From assembly GCA_003142475.1 (NCBI GenBank), contig PLMK01000039.1, positions 6,351 to 49,194 of the forward strand: a DNA stretch of 42,844 bases, given 5' to 3'. A program made the translations under genes and the position numbers. Below the pieces are notes generated by a model. That model saw only the letters and a list, made by a program, of their open reading frames with translations. It searched no databases and had not been told where the DNA came from. This stretch comes from Ignavibacteriota bacterium. GTDB taxonomy: Bacteria; Bacteroidota; Ignavibacteria; UBA10030. Shown piece by piece: positions 8,342-15,734 of the stretch (positions are counted from its first letter, which is position 1; each line of letters starts with the position of its first letter).

Positions 8342-8836
8342 TCAGTTCTTTGGAAGTTTATTGATGACAGAATCCGTAAGCTTTTTCTGCTTGTTCTCGT
8401 CTAATGTCTCTTCCAGAATTTTTTCTGTCGCCTTAATAGCAAGGTCAGCAACTTCAGAACGAAGCTGTAACTTTGCAGCTTCAACATTGCGCTGAATTTC
8501 TTCCGCCGCTTGTTTCAATTCATGTTGTGCCTGTTGTTTTGCTTTTACCACAATTTCATCTTTAATTTTTTCAGCGAACGCCCTGCCTTCGCGAATCATT
8601 TTTTGATATTCTTCTTCTACACGGGCAAGATTTTTTTCATTCTGCTTCATCATCTCTGCCGTTTCCGTCCGGGCGCGGTCTGCTTGTTCTAAAGCGGTCC
8701 GAATTTGACCTTCACGGTCTCCAAGCATTTTCAGGATCGGGTTCCAAGCGTACTTTGCCAACACGATCAGCAAAACAAGAAAGGAGATAATCGTCCAGAC
8801 AATAAGCCCCGGATTAGTATCAAATAGTAATTCCAT
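8342..8836 (-). CDS. atpF: ATP synthase Fo subunit b
   Basis: Subunit b is the peripheral stalk. One N-terminal membrane helix (about residues 10-27, GLIVWTIISFLVLLIVLAKY) precedes a long charged helix, rich in Glu, Lys, Gln and Ala, that would form the stalk coiled coil. WNPILKMLGDREGQIRTALEQADRARTE is typical of the family. Length 164 is normal. Only one b-type gene is present, which suggests a homodimeric stalk. Confidence 0.96.
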   Translation of the reverse strand: MELLFDTNPGLIVWTIISFLVLLIVLAKYAWNPILKMLGDREGQIRTALEQADRARTETAEMMKQNEKNLARVEEEYQKMIREGRAFAEKIKDEIVVKAKQQAQHELKQAAEEIQRNVEAAKLQLRSEVADLAIKATEKILEETLDENKQKKLTDSVINKLPKN

Positions 8837-8855
8837 GGATCAATGTTCCTTCAGT

Positions 8856-9083
8856 CTACTTTAATGCAAGAAGAATGCAAATCGCAAGTGCAAAAAAGGT
8901 TGCACCTTCGATAAGTGCTGCGGCAATCAACATCGATACACGAACTTCCGCAGCAACTTCCGGCTGGCGTCCACTAGCTTCCATTGCGGCGGCGGCAAGT
9001 TTACCGATACCGAACGCTGCTCCCAATATAACGATTCCAGCTCCAAATCCTGCGGCGAGATATGCTATTGCATTTGGTTCCAT
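8856..9083 (-). CDS. atpE: ATP synthase Fo subunit c
   Basis: This 75-residue proteolipid has two membrane helices joined by the polar loop SGRQPE, whose RQP contacts F1. The ion-carrying carboxylate is E59 in ALIEGATFFA. The Na+-type signature (Gln in helix 1 with Glu-Ser in helix 2) is absent, so proton coupling is inferred. K28 in GIGKLA lies inside helix 1; Lys or Arg here is, as I recall, common in Bacteroidota-type c subunits. An AGGAGGA SD precedes the ATG. Confidence 0.96.
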   Translation of the reverse strand: MEPNAIAYLAAGFGAGIVILGAAFGIGKLAAAAMEASGRQPEVAAEVRVSMLIAAALIEGATFFALAICILLALK

Positions 9084-9134
9084 TGAATAATCCTCCTAAT
9101 GATTTTTATTGTGTGTGTAAAATGATCTTGTTTT

Positions 9135-10052
9135 TTAATGAGTGTGACTTTCTTCATGATTTTCTACTTGCATACCTAATCCCATAAACAACGAAGTCAG
9201 CATTGTGAAAACGTATGCTTGTAAGAAGGCGACAAATAGTTCCAGCATATAAATTCCAACAACAAACAACAATGGCACAGGCGCCACAACAAATGAACGA
9301 AACATAAAAATCAAACCAAAAAGCGAAAGAATTACAATATGTCCACCGGTCATATTCGCAAATAGACGCATACACAATGCAAATGGCTTTGTGAATAAAC
9401 CAAGAATTTCAATTGGAATCATGATGAGCCAAAGGAACCAAGGCGCTCCACCTGTTAAGTGAGCAAAATAATGTTTGAGACCTTGAGCCTTTATGGCAGA
9501 AATTTGGATCATGAAGAATGCGATAATTGCAAGTCCAGCTGTAACCATAATATTGCCAGTAGCAGTTGCACCATAAGGCACTAACCCAGATAAATTCATA
9601 ATAAGAATATAGAAAAATGTCGTAAGCAGATACGGCATATACTTGAGTCCTGCTGGTCCCATATTCGGTAGAACCACTTCGTCCCGGAGGAAAACGATAA
9701 TCAATTCTATCAAGTTCACAAACCCTCGCGGAACAAGACTCTTCTTGTATGATCGCGCTACATACACAGATGCGATAAAAAGTAAAATGCCGCCAACAAG
9801 AAGGAAAAAAACATGTTTGGTAATAGAAAGATCCAATGTAAAACCGCCAATACGCACCGGTGCAAACTGAGGCAGCGCAAGATGAATAAATGGTAATTCA
9901 ACACTGTTCGAGTTTTTCATATGCTCCAGCAAGTGCATGAAGTTAAATCCTTCGCCATGCCCGCCAGAAGCATGTACAGCTGCAATTGTATCTACAACTG
10001 TATGAGCAGTGTGTTGGAGCGTATCAGCTACTAATGAAGATTCGAAGATCAA
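9135..10052 (-). CDS. atpB: ATP synthase Fo subunit a
   Basis: Subunit a forms the ion half-channels. The essential arginine is in FALCMRLFANMTGGHIVI. About five to six hydrophobic helices follow a long histidine-rich N-terminal region (HASGGHGEGFNFMHLLEHM), giving 305 residues against 271 in E. coli. The start is TTG at 10052, placed by an AGGA-type SD nine bases upstream and by the lack of a nearby ATG. GLVPYGATATGNIMVTAGLA is also a family motif. Confidence 0.95.
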   Translation of the reverse strand: MIFESSLVADTLQHTAHTVVDTIAAVHASGGHGEGFNFMHLLEHMKNSNSVELPFIHLALPQFAPVRIGGFTLDLSITKHVFFLLVGGILLFIASVYVARSYKKSLVPRGFVNLIELIIVFLRDEVVLPNMGPAGLKYMPYLLTTFFYILIMNLSGLVPYGATATGNIMVTAGLAIIAFFMIQISAIKAQGLKHYFAHLTGGAPWFLWLIMIPIEILGLFTKPFALCMRLFANMTGGHIVILSLFGLIFMFRSFVVAPVPLLFVVGIYMLELFVAFLQAYVFTMLTSLFMGLGMQVENHEESHTH

Positions 10053-10063
10053 CGATTTCTATC

Positions 10064-10477
10064 CTATTTTTTTGAGGTGACTCTTTTCTGAAGATAAAAA
10101 ATCTCCAGAACTAAATTCATGACATAGAAAAAAAGCAACGACAACATCAACGAGGCAGAATGAAAATGGTACAATCGAATGAGGACCAGCAACACGCCCC
10201 ACATTAACATTAACCGAACAACCATTCCGCCCAATACATATTTCAAGAAAGTAGTATGCGATCGTTCATACGAAATTTCAATCGCCGCATACCCGAGCAA
10301 TAAATTGATTAAACTCATCACGCCGCCAGCAATAATACCGTGTATTACCTCCGTTGTTGCAAATTCAGAAATCGGATAGTATGTCAATAAAGCAGCGCCT
10401 GCAAAACAAAAAATTACCAGTCGCAAAAACGACCAATCAATTTTCACGCTTGTTCTTCGCTCGTTGTTTCTCTTCAT
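10064..10477 (-). CDS. AtpI/UncI-like membrane protein of the ATP synthase cluster
   Basis: It has 137 residues with four hydrophobic helices and a basic C-terminus. The position between atpZ and atpB is that of AtpI (UncI), a c-ring assembly factor or Mg/Ca uptake partner in the species studied. Sequence similarity to AtpI is weak by eye, so the name rests on position and topology. The ATG at 10477 gives a 41-base overlap with atpZ. A GTG at 10447 would give an 11-base overlap and is equally plausible, since neither has a strong SD. Confidence 0.7.
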   Translation of the reverse strand: MKRNNERRTSVKIDWSFLRLVIFCFAGAALLTYYPISEFATTEVIHGIIAGGVMSLINLLLGYAAIEISYERSHTTFLKYVLGGMVVRLMLMWGVLLVLIRLYHFHSASLMLSLLFFYVMNLVLEIFYLQKRVTSKK

Positions 10478-10733
10478 CAGCTGTTATTGATGCTACCGTC
10501 TTAAAGAACTTTATAAACCCGCCGGTACTTCCTACTACAACACCTACAAGTTTTCCGATCGGTGCAATGTCAAATTTTTTATCAATCCAATGACCAAGTA
10601 AAAGAAAAAATACTACTGCCGCAGCAAGTTGGAACCCCATTGTCAGGAACGGCGTAAAATTTCGAGAGAAGCTTGGTACATTCTCTTTTTTGTGTTCTGT
10701 ATTCGTTTGCCGATTTGGAGATTCAGAGTCCAT
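10437..10733 (-). CDS. atpZ: AtpZ/AtpI-family F0F1-ATPase accessory protein
   Basis: This is a 98-residue protein with two membrane helices. The pattern GFQLAAAVVFFLLLGHWIDKKF followed by GKLVGVVVGSTGGFIKFFK is the AtpZ family signature (putative Mg2+/Ca2+ channel partner of AtpI). It is the first atp gene after bactofilin, with a purine-rich GGGGGCA SD. Its 3' end overlaps the next gene, so the two are probably translated together. Confidence 0.85.
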   Translation of the reverse strand: MDSESPNRQTNTEHKKENVPSFSRNFTPFLTMGFQLAAAVVFFLLLGHWIDKKFDIAPIGKLVGVVVGSTGGFIKFFKTVASITADEEKQRAKNKREN

Positions 10734-10766
10734 TTTGTGCCCCCTGTTCTCCGCACTTATTCCAAA

Positions 10767-11132
10767 TTAATGCTTCACTTCGTACATTGGAACTTTTTCG
10801 GTCATTGAAACTTTGCCATCAAAGATCGATCCCTCGTCAATAATAAGACGAAGGGCTCTTATATCGCCACGGACAACCGATTTTCCTTCGAGTACAATTT
10901 TCTCTGTAGCGCTGATAGTGCCGCGTACTTTTCCGCCAACAGTAACATTCTTTGCTGTAACATTTCCTTCAATCTCACCGGTTAATCCTATTGAAAGTGA
11001 CTCGGTTGCCGTTACATCGCCAATCAACTTTCCGTCAACGCGTACATTTCCTTGACTTCGAATTTTTCCATCGACAACCGTTCCAGCGCCGATGATATTC
11101 ATTTCTTTAATAGGATCAAATTTTGTAGACAC
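10767..11132 (-). CDS. Bactofilin (polymer-forming cytoskeletal protein)
   Basis: Bactofilins are beta-helical proteins that polymerise without nucleotide and recruit cell-wall enzymes. The 121 residues show the regular right-handed beta-helix pattern: repeated hydrophobic-G units such as VDGKIRSQGNVRVDGKLIGDV and GNVTAKNVTVGGKVRGTI. The start is GTG, with AAGGTGA four bases upstream. It lies 13 bases after an M23 peptidase. This pairing is known elsewhere, for example CcmA with Csd1 in Helicobacter and BacA with LmdC in Hyphomonas. Confidence 0.93.
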   Translation of the reverse strand: MSTKFDPIKEMNIIGAGTVVDGKIRSQGNVRVDGKLIGDVTATESLSIGLTGEIEGNVTAKNVTVGGKVRGTISATEKIVLEGKSVVRGDIRALRLIIDEGSIFDGKVSMTEKVPMYEVKH

Positions 11133-11145
11133 TTGTCACCTTATG

Positions 11146-12045
11146 TTAGAGGTAAAAATTTATCATATAAATAGATGGATCGACTGGAACTCCATCTTTC
11201 CAAATCTCAAAATGTAGATGCGGACCTGAGCTCGTTGTTCCAGAGTTGCCAAGCGTTGCAATCGGCTCGCCGCGATGCACAAACGAACCTGACGATTTCA
11301 ACAACGATTGATTGTGTTTGTAAAAGCTCATAAAACCGCTCGCATGAGAAATAATTACGATATAGCCATCATCGTAGGTCCAACCAGAAAAAACGATATT
11401 TCCATCTGCTGCTGAAACAATTAAATTACCCGTTTTTCCAGCAATATCCAAACCGAAATGATTGTGTTCTGGTTCAAATCCTCTCGTCATGTATCCTTCT
11501 GTCGGGAGGATCGCTGGGAATGAAACCGCAATTCTTGTATCTGTTTCAAGCTTCATTGGTCGTGTATATATCACTTGCTGCTCTGGATTCATTATGGGCT
11601 GAACTTTCGCAGCCACCTGTTCTGCTCTGCCCACCTTACTCTTTTCTATTTCAGCAGTACGAGGTGTAGTTTTTACAATTCCGGAATCGGACATCGTCAC
11701 ATTTTCACCCATTGCTCGCCGAAGCTTGATGTTGTAGGTTCGCAATTCGACAAGTTGTTCCATTAAACTTGTCATTCGCTGATTTAGCGAAATCAATTCT
11801 TTGCTATATTTATTTTCGAGTCTTGGGTTTGAAAATTGGAAGATCTCACCTACTGGAGTATAAGTGAGAATGAGAATTGCGAGCACAGCTGCCATCATTG
11901 CAAATGTTATTAATCCCGTTACAAATTGCCAAGGAGCAAACCGAAAGTTTTTCGCTTTTCTTGTATCTTCATCCGGCACCAAAACAATGGTGAAACGGTT
12001 CTTTTTTGATCTATGGTGCTGACTCTCTGCCGCCAAAAGCTTCAA
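11146..12045 (-). CDS. M23/LytM peptidoglycan endopeptidase, membrane anchored
   Basis: This is a predicted zinc endopeptidase cutting peptide cross-links in the periplasm. The 299 residues comprise a basic cytoplasmic N-terminus (1-38), a membrane helix (about 40-62), a coiled-coil stretch (about 75-115), a linker and the LytM domain (about 180-299). The zinc ligands are visible as H196-x3-D200 and H276-x-H278 (GPHLHFE), so it should be active. The start is TTG at 12045. The promoter at 12078-12105 precedes it, and bactofilin follows, suggesting that bactofilin localises the enzyme. Confidence 0.92.
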   Translation of the reverse strand: MKLLAAESQHHRSKKNRFTIVLVPDEDTRKAKNFRFAPWQFVTGLITFAMMAAVLAILILTYTPVGEIFQFSNPRLENKYSKELISLNQRMTSLMEQLVELRTYNIKLRRAMGENVTMSDSGIVKTTPRTAEIEKSKVGRAEQVAAKVQPIMNPEQQVIYTRPMKLETDTRIAVSFPAILPTEGYMTRGFEPEHNHFGLDIAGKTGNLIVSAADGNIVFSGWTYDDGYIVIISHASGFMSFYKHNQSLLKSSGSFVHRGEPIATLGNSGTTSSGPHLHFEIWKDGVPVDPSIYMINFYL

Positions 12046-12077
12046 CCTTTACTTCAATGTGATTCAATTGCGAGTAA

Positions 12078-12105
12078 AGTATAACAAAAAAAGGCCAAAA
12101 GTCAA
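12078..12105 (-). promoter_or_regulatory. Promoter of the M23-bactofilin-atp operon
   Basis: On the minus strand TTGACT (12105-12100) and TATACT (12083-12078) are separated by 16 bases. The -35 box is 13 bases from that of the divergent plus-strand promoter. No other clear promoter was found before atpG, so it may drive the whole series. Confidence 0.65.
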
Positions 12106-12118
12106 AATTTTCTTCGGC

Positions 12119-12147
12119 TTGACTTACCCACCAATTTTGCGTACCTT
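12119..12147 (+). promoter_or_regulatory. Promoter of the zinc-ribbon gene and rpsU
   Basis: TTGACT (12119-12124) and TACCTT (12142-12147) are 17 bases apart. The spacer ends CCAATTTTGCG, the T-rich style seen at other promoters here. The ATG is about 90 bases downstream. Confidence 0.6.
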
Positions 12148-12236
12148 TTTTAAAGCAGTTGGCGTACTCCTGTATCATTATATCCTGAATTAGCCAATCT
12201 GAAGTAGTGCCCAAGAAGATTTTATAGGGAACAAAT

Positions 12237-12653
12237 ATGGCAAAGACAAAATATATTATGCATCAATGTGCATACTGCCGACGGGAAACAAAAATGGAAT
12301 TTGTTGGCAGTCAACCAACCGAGAATAACGACGCTGAGACAGTAAAAATGTGGTATCGATGTGGCAAGTGTAAACAGACAGCTTTGTTAACTCTTTCTCT
12401 TGCCAGTCAGACGAAGAAGAAGGGTCAAGTTGTTGCTATTGAACGCGAACAATGCACTTCGTATTCCAAAGAAAAAACATTCACAGTCGGTGAACAGATT
12501 TATCACTCGGATTTTGACGACATGGGAAGAGTCGTTCGAAAAGATAAAATGTCGAATGGAGTTCATTCTATCGTTGTCGCTTTCGAGAAACTTGGTGAAC
12601 GGAAGCTGTTAGAAAATATTGCAGAAGAAGTAATTGAGAACGAAGCTGTATAA
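12237..12653 (+). CDS. Zinc-ribbon protein with C-terminal Tudor/SH3-like barrel
   Basis: This 138-residue protein of unknown function has two parts. The N-terminal half has two CxxC knuckles (C11/C14 in CAYC, C42/C45 in CGKC), a probable zinc ribbon. The C-terminal part (about 80-125) has TFTVGEQIYHSDFDDMGRVV and SIVVAFEKLGERKLLEN. This resembles the SH3/Tudor-like barrel at the C-terminus of UvrD/PcrA helicases and CarD-like RNA-polymerase-binding modules. A nucleic-acid or RNA-polymerase role is inferred, not shown. The ATG has an AGGGA SD. The gene is probably co-transcribed with rpsU, 32 bases downstream. Confidence 0.75.
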   Translation: MAKTKYIMHQCAYCRRETKMEFVGSQPTENNDAETVKMWYRCGKCKQTALLTLSLASQTKKKGQVVAIEREQCTSYSKEKTFTVGEQIYHSDFDDMGRVVRKDKMSNGVHSIVVAFEKLGERKLLENIAEEVIENEAV

Positions 12654-12671
12654 AAAATGTAATCTTGAACG

Positions 12672-12682
12672 AAGGAGGTGAT
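12672..12682 (+). promoter_or_regulatory. Extreme Shine-Dalgarno sequence of rpsU
   Basis: AAGGAGGTGAT is an 11-base perfect complement to the standard bacterial 16S 3' end. The core GGAGG lies seven bases before TTG at 12686. This decides the rpsU start, against an upstream in-frame TTG at 12665 that would place the SD inside the gene. Confidence 0.85.
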
Positions 12683-12685
12683 TTC

Positions 12686-12880
12686 TTGGTCGGCATTCTT
12701 ATAGGTGAGAATGAACCCATCGACCGCGCGTTACGCCGGTTTAAAAAGAAGTACGAACGATCGGGCATTCTAAAAGAAGTGAAGAAGCGTGCATTTTTCA
12801 CGAAACCTTCGGTCAAGAAACGTATGAAGCAGGCAAAAGCAATTCGTCGGACTATACGTGCGGCGTCAGAAGAACTTTAA
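12686..12880 (+). CDS. rpsU: 30S ribosomal protein bS21
   Basis: bS21 is a small basic protein beside the anti-Shine-Dalgarno region of 16S rRNA that takes part in initiation. The 64 residues, starting TTG-GTC-GGC, read VGILIGENEPIDRALRRFKKKYERSGILKEVKKR, matching the family from its first residues, and end in basic helices. The TTG start is paired with an extremely strong SD. In Bacteroidia, strong rpsU SDs are linked to bS21-dependent autoregulation; the same could apply here. A terminator follows 22 bases after the stop. Confidence 0.95.
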   Translation: MVGILIGENEPIDRALRRFKKKYERSGILKEVKKRAFFTKPSVKKRMKQAKAIRRTIRAASEEL

Positions 12881-12902
12881 ACCTCTAAACATATTTACTA
12901 CG

Positions 12903-12935
12903 AAGCCCCTTCAGTTAATATTGGAGGGGCTTTGT
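12903..12935 (+). terminator. Intrinsic terminator after rpsU
   Basis: AAGCCCCT (12903-12910) pairs with AGGGGCTT (12925-12932) in an 8-bp GC-rich stem with a 14-base loop, ending in TTT. It ends the only plus-strand transcription unit of the window. Confidence 0.8.
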
Positions 12936-12994
12936 GCGTTTTGGAATAGACTCTATCTTCAAACCATTCGAATAAATCCATTAACTAACCGCCC

Positions 12995-13507
12995 TTAGTG
13001 TCGTTGTGCAACTTCCAAGAGCTGTTGAATGGTTTGAAAATCAGCAGAACGCTGTGAATGCACTACAACCCAATGATTATCACGACGCTCAAAAATAAAT
13101 GTCGTTGGTAGGTATTCATCCATAAGTACTCCGTTTAGTGCGTACTTTTGACGCAAGATAAAAAAAGCATATGCTCCGTCGCCATAAACTTTAACGCTCA
13201 CACTTTCTATCCGGTTATCATAATCTTTAATTCCAGGCAATGCATGGCGTAATCGTGATTTTGTAGAATCGATTGGCTCGCTCGTTCCCCAGTAGGTCAC
13301 ATAATAAACATCCTTATCAAAGAAATTATCCATTAAGCTGTCGGTGTTAATGGAAGCACCGTTATATGCTCGTTTGAGCGCTTGATGAAAATCAGTAATC
13401 TCATGCTCAATTATTGCAGCATCTTCAGATATAGAAATATTTATTTTCTTTTTATCTGAGACACAGGATACTAACATTAACAATAAGAACAACGGAAAAA
13501 TTTTCAT
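12995..13507 (-). CDS. Small lipoprotein with NTF2/SnoaL-like fold
   Basis: The protein of about 170 residues starts MKIFPLFLLLMLVSC, a lipoprotein signal with lipobox LVSC. The rest resembles DUF4440/SnoaL-type NTF2-like domains: an initial helix (IIEHEITDFHQALKRAYNGAS), FFDKDVYYVTYWG, and strands such as VSVKVYGDGAYAFFILRQKYAL, then TTFIFERRDNHWVVVHSQRS. Such domains bind small ligands or act as simple enzymes; no activity can be assigned. An in-frame ATG four codons earlier (13519) is an alternative start. It lies downstream of the aldo/keto reductase. Confidence 0.7.
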   Translation of the reverse strand: MKIFPLFLLLMLVSCVSDKKKINISISEDAAIIEHEITDFHQALKRAYNGASINTDSLMDNFFDKDVYYVTYWGTSEPIDSTKSRLRHALPGIKDYDNRIESVSVKVYGDGAYAFFILRQKYALNGVLMDEYLPTTFIFERRDNHWVVVHSQRSADFQTIQQLLEVAQRH

Positions 13508-13593
13508 CGCTGATTCCATCTTTCAATTAAGAAATAGTGAGCGACATGCTATACGCAGTGTTCGCTATGCAATTTTATAGTAAACGCATTTCA

Positions 13594-14562
13594 TTATCGA
13601 TAGAAATCTCGTTCCCATTTATGATTGTGCAATTCAGCAATAAGAGATTCACTTAATTTTCTTCCATCAGAAAGCATGCAGTTTGCTTCAACATTTTTAA
13701 TGCTGCGCATTCCCGGAATGACAGTAGAAACTGCGGGATGGTGCAAACAAAATCGAAGAGCAAGCTCGGGTAATTTTGCAGCTTCCTTACCGAGAAGTTT
13801 CTTTAGTGCATCAGCATGCTCGACAACTTGTTGTTTCCGATTGTCTCGAAAATAAGTGTTACGAAAATCGCCTTCGGGAAATTTTGTGTTCATATTAATA
13901 TTTCCTGACAATCCACCTTCATCTAATGGCACGCGCACAATAATGCCTATTTTATTTTTCTGGCACAGTGGAAAGAGATTATTCTCTGGTGTCTGATCAA
14001 AAATATTGTAGATAACTTGAAACGAATCAACTAATCCGGTTGCAGCAACTTTTAGAGCATTATCCGGCTCGTGATTATTAAGGGACATTCCGAAAAAACG
14101 TATTTTCCCTTGTTCCTTCAATTGGGCAACTGCATCCTGCCATTCGGTATCTATTACCCAAGCGTCATCCCACACGTGAAATTGCTGAACGTCAATAGTA
14201 TCAACGCCAAGGTTCTTCAAACTCATTTCAGTGCATTTAATAATGTAATCAAAAGGAAATGTATCATGCAGGGCTGTTCCCGGCAGTGCAGGCCATTTGC
14301 GATTTTTTGGTGGAACCTTCGATGTAACATATATCCGTTCCTTCTGTTCTTTGATCACCTTGCCGACTAAGTTTTCGGAATGCCCGTCGCCATACACTAA
14401 TGCCGTGTCGATAAAATTCAAACCGAGATCGATTGCACGATGTAAAGCATGAAGTGATTCATCATCTTTCGAACCCTGCCACATCGCACCGCCAATTCCC
14501 CATGCTCCATAGCCAATTTCTGATATTTTAATTCCTGTTTTCCCTAAGGCTCTGTATTCCAT
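13594..14562 (-). CDS. Aldo/keto reductase
   Basis: This is an NADPH-dependent carbonyl reductase of the (beta/alpha)8 superfamily, 322 residues. The catalytic tetrad appears intact: D52, Y57 (FIDTALVYGDGHSE), K82 (VTSKVPP) and the histidine in DVQQFHVWDD. The N-terminus MEYRALGKTGIKISEIGYGAWGIGG is typical of the YajO/Tas-like branch, and the late AVSTVIPGMRSIKNVEAN segment belongs to the cofactor site. The substrate is unknown. It is 17 bases from a small hypothetical gene and may share a transcript with it and the thioredoxin-like gene. Confidence 0.93.
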   Translation of the reverse strand: MEYRALGKTGIKISEIGYGAWGIGGAMWQGSKDDESLHALHRAIDLGLNFIDTALVYGDGHSENLVGKVIKEQKERIYVTSKVPPKNRKWPALPGTALHDTFPFDYIIKCTEMSLKNLGVDTIDVQQFHVWDDAWVIDTEWQDAVAQLKEQGKIRFFGMSLNNHEPDNALKVAATGLVDSFQVIYNIFDQTPENNLFPLCQKNKIGIIVRVPLDEGGLSGNINMNTKFPEGDFRNTYFRDNRKQQVVEHADALKKLLGKEAAKLPELALRFCLHHPAVSTVIPGMRSIKNVEANCMLSDGRKLSESLIAELHNHKWERDFYR

Positions 14563-14579
14563 GTGTTTTTTCTTCCTAA

Positions 14580-14810
14580 TTATTTTCCATCTTTTAGTTT
14601 ATTCCATGCATCTTCAAGATCTTGTTTAGAGTGCTTCGGAAAAAACTTTACATGCAGTTGTTTCAATTTCGTCATTGTTAGTGAATCAAGTTCTTCGTCG
14701 TCACGGTCCCGTTTTACCATCATCTCAAAAGCTCGCCGCTCGTCCGCACTCATTTTCATAACAACTGATTTTAGCTTCTGAATCATTTTGCGCTGTTCCA
14801 CTGATGTCAT
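14580..14810 (-). CDS. Short charged hypothetical protein
   Basis: I do not recognise this 76-residue protein. It is highly charged and predicted helical (MSADERRAFEMMVKRDRDDEELDSLTMTKLKQL), with no signal peptide or membrane helix. The ATG at 14810 is preferred because GAGAGG lies six bases upstream; a longer GTG start (14846) would overlap the upstream gene. It is 23 bases after the thioredoxin-like gene and 17 before the aldo/keto reductase, so probably in one operon. Confidence 0.6.
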   Translation of the reverse strand: MTSVEQRKMIQKLKSVVMKMSADERRAFEMMVKRDRDDEELDSLTMTKLKQLHVKFFPKHSKQDLEDAWNKLKDGK

Positions 14811-14833
14811 ATTTGCCTCTCGAAGATTAAAAC

Positions 14834-15334
14834 TTATTTTGCCCACTTTTTTAAGAAGTTAAATACTTTTTTCTTATCATGCCCTTTAATAGGATAATTC
14901 TTTGGATACTCTAATTCTCCTGTATCTTGTGAATGTAACAACTTACCGTTTTTATCCAGCACGAAGAGGTGCGGGTACCCAGCTACCTCAGGATAATTGG
15001 ATAAAAAATTTTGATTTTTATTCTCATCACTCACATTAATCTTAACAACAACATAATGCTTGTTCAAATACTCTGCAAGATCTTTGTTTTGAAGAAATAG
15101 ACTATCGAGGCGATGACACCAGATGCACCATTCACCGCCAACATCAAGAAGAATACGTTTGTGATTATTTTTCGCCTGACTGACGGCATCCTGTATGTCT
15201 TTCTTGGCATCACGCATCGGGTCAAACTTCTGGTTTTGTTCAGAAGTTGCTCTTGTGGAGTCAGCGGGTTGTTTGGCAAATGATGGAATAAACAAGAAGA
15301 TTAATGCAAGTATGAAAAGAAATAATGTTTTCAT
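14834..15334 (-). CDS. Exported thioredoxin-like protein
   Basis: The 166 residues start with a signal peptide (MKTLFLFILALIFLFIPSFA, cut after residue 20). A thioredoxin fold follows, with the redox pair C70/C73 in GGEWCIWCHRLDSLF, and VAGYPHLFVLDKNGKLL carrying the cis-proline loop. The WCxWCH pattern fits the Thioredoxin_7/DUF255-like group rather than classical TrxA. It probably acts as a periplasmic thiol reductase or disulfide carrier. An AAGGGA SD precedes the ATG. It lies downstream of tRNA-Leu with no visible terminator between them. Confidence 0.88.
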   Translation of the reverse strand: MKTLFLFILALIFLFIPSFAKQPADSTRATSEQNQKFDPMRDAKKDIQDAVSQAKNNHKRILLDVGGEWCIWCHRLDSLFLQNKDLAEYLNKHYVVVKINVSDENKNQNFLSNYPEVAGYPHLFVLDKNGKLLHSQDTGELEYPKNYPIKGHDKKKVFNFLKKWAK

Positions 15335-15434
15335 AGATGTCCCTTGTGATGGTTAAATAGATTTATATGGAAGAAACCAACGAATGATCTTGATTGATGA
15401 CTAAGCAGGAACTGGATTTGATATTTGTAATTTG

Positions 15435-15520
15435 TGCCGAGAGCGGGACTCGAACCCGCACGCCCTTTGCAGGACACAGGATTTTAAGTCCTGTGCGTCT
15501 ACCAATTCCGCCATCCCGGC
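15435..15520 (-). tRNA. tRNA-Leu (anticodon TAA)
   Basis: This is an 86-base tRNA with a 7-bp acceptor stem (GCCGGGA/TCTCGGC), A73 and anticodon TAA in the CTTAAAA loop. The long variable arm (TGTCCTGCAAAGGGCG) and the T-arm GGTTCGAGTCC are also present. CCA is not encoded. Confidence 0.97.
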
Positions 15521-15591
15521 AAAATCAATGCAAAAGAAAAAAAATCGCATTGTACAAAAATTTTTATCTTTTGACTTTTTCCTTTTTATTG

Positions 15592-15663
15592 AGGCGCCGA
15601 ACGGATTCGAACCGTTGCATAAAGGTTTTGCAGACCTCTCCCTTACCACTTGGGTACGGCGCC
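15592..15663 (-). tRNA. tRNA-Cys (anticodon GCA)
   Basis: This 72-base tRNA has a perfect acceptor stem (GGCGCCG/CGGCGCC), anticodon GCA in CTGCAAA, T-arm GGTTCGAATCC and discriminator U73, an identity element for cysteine. CCA is not encoded. It is 71 bases from tRNA-Leu. Confidence 0.97.
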
Positions 15664-15734
15664 AAACACATTTTCAAAGTTCAATTTGATAACTTAATTT
15701 TCAATAAAATTCGAATCACCAAATCACTCAGAAT

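Noticed and set aside
8856-9083. Sodium-dependent c-ring
   Set aside because: The Na+ ligand pattern (Gln in helix 1, Glu-Ser in helix 2) is missing; helix 2 reads IEGAT. Proton coupling is the better reading despite nearby sodium-type transporters.
12665-12685. Longer rpsU start at TTG 12665
   Set aside because: It would place the perfect SD inside the coding region and add seven residues not found in bS21.
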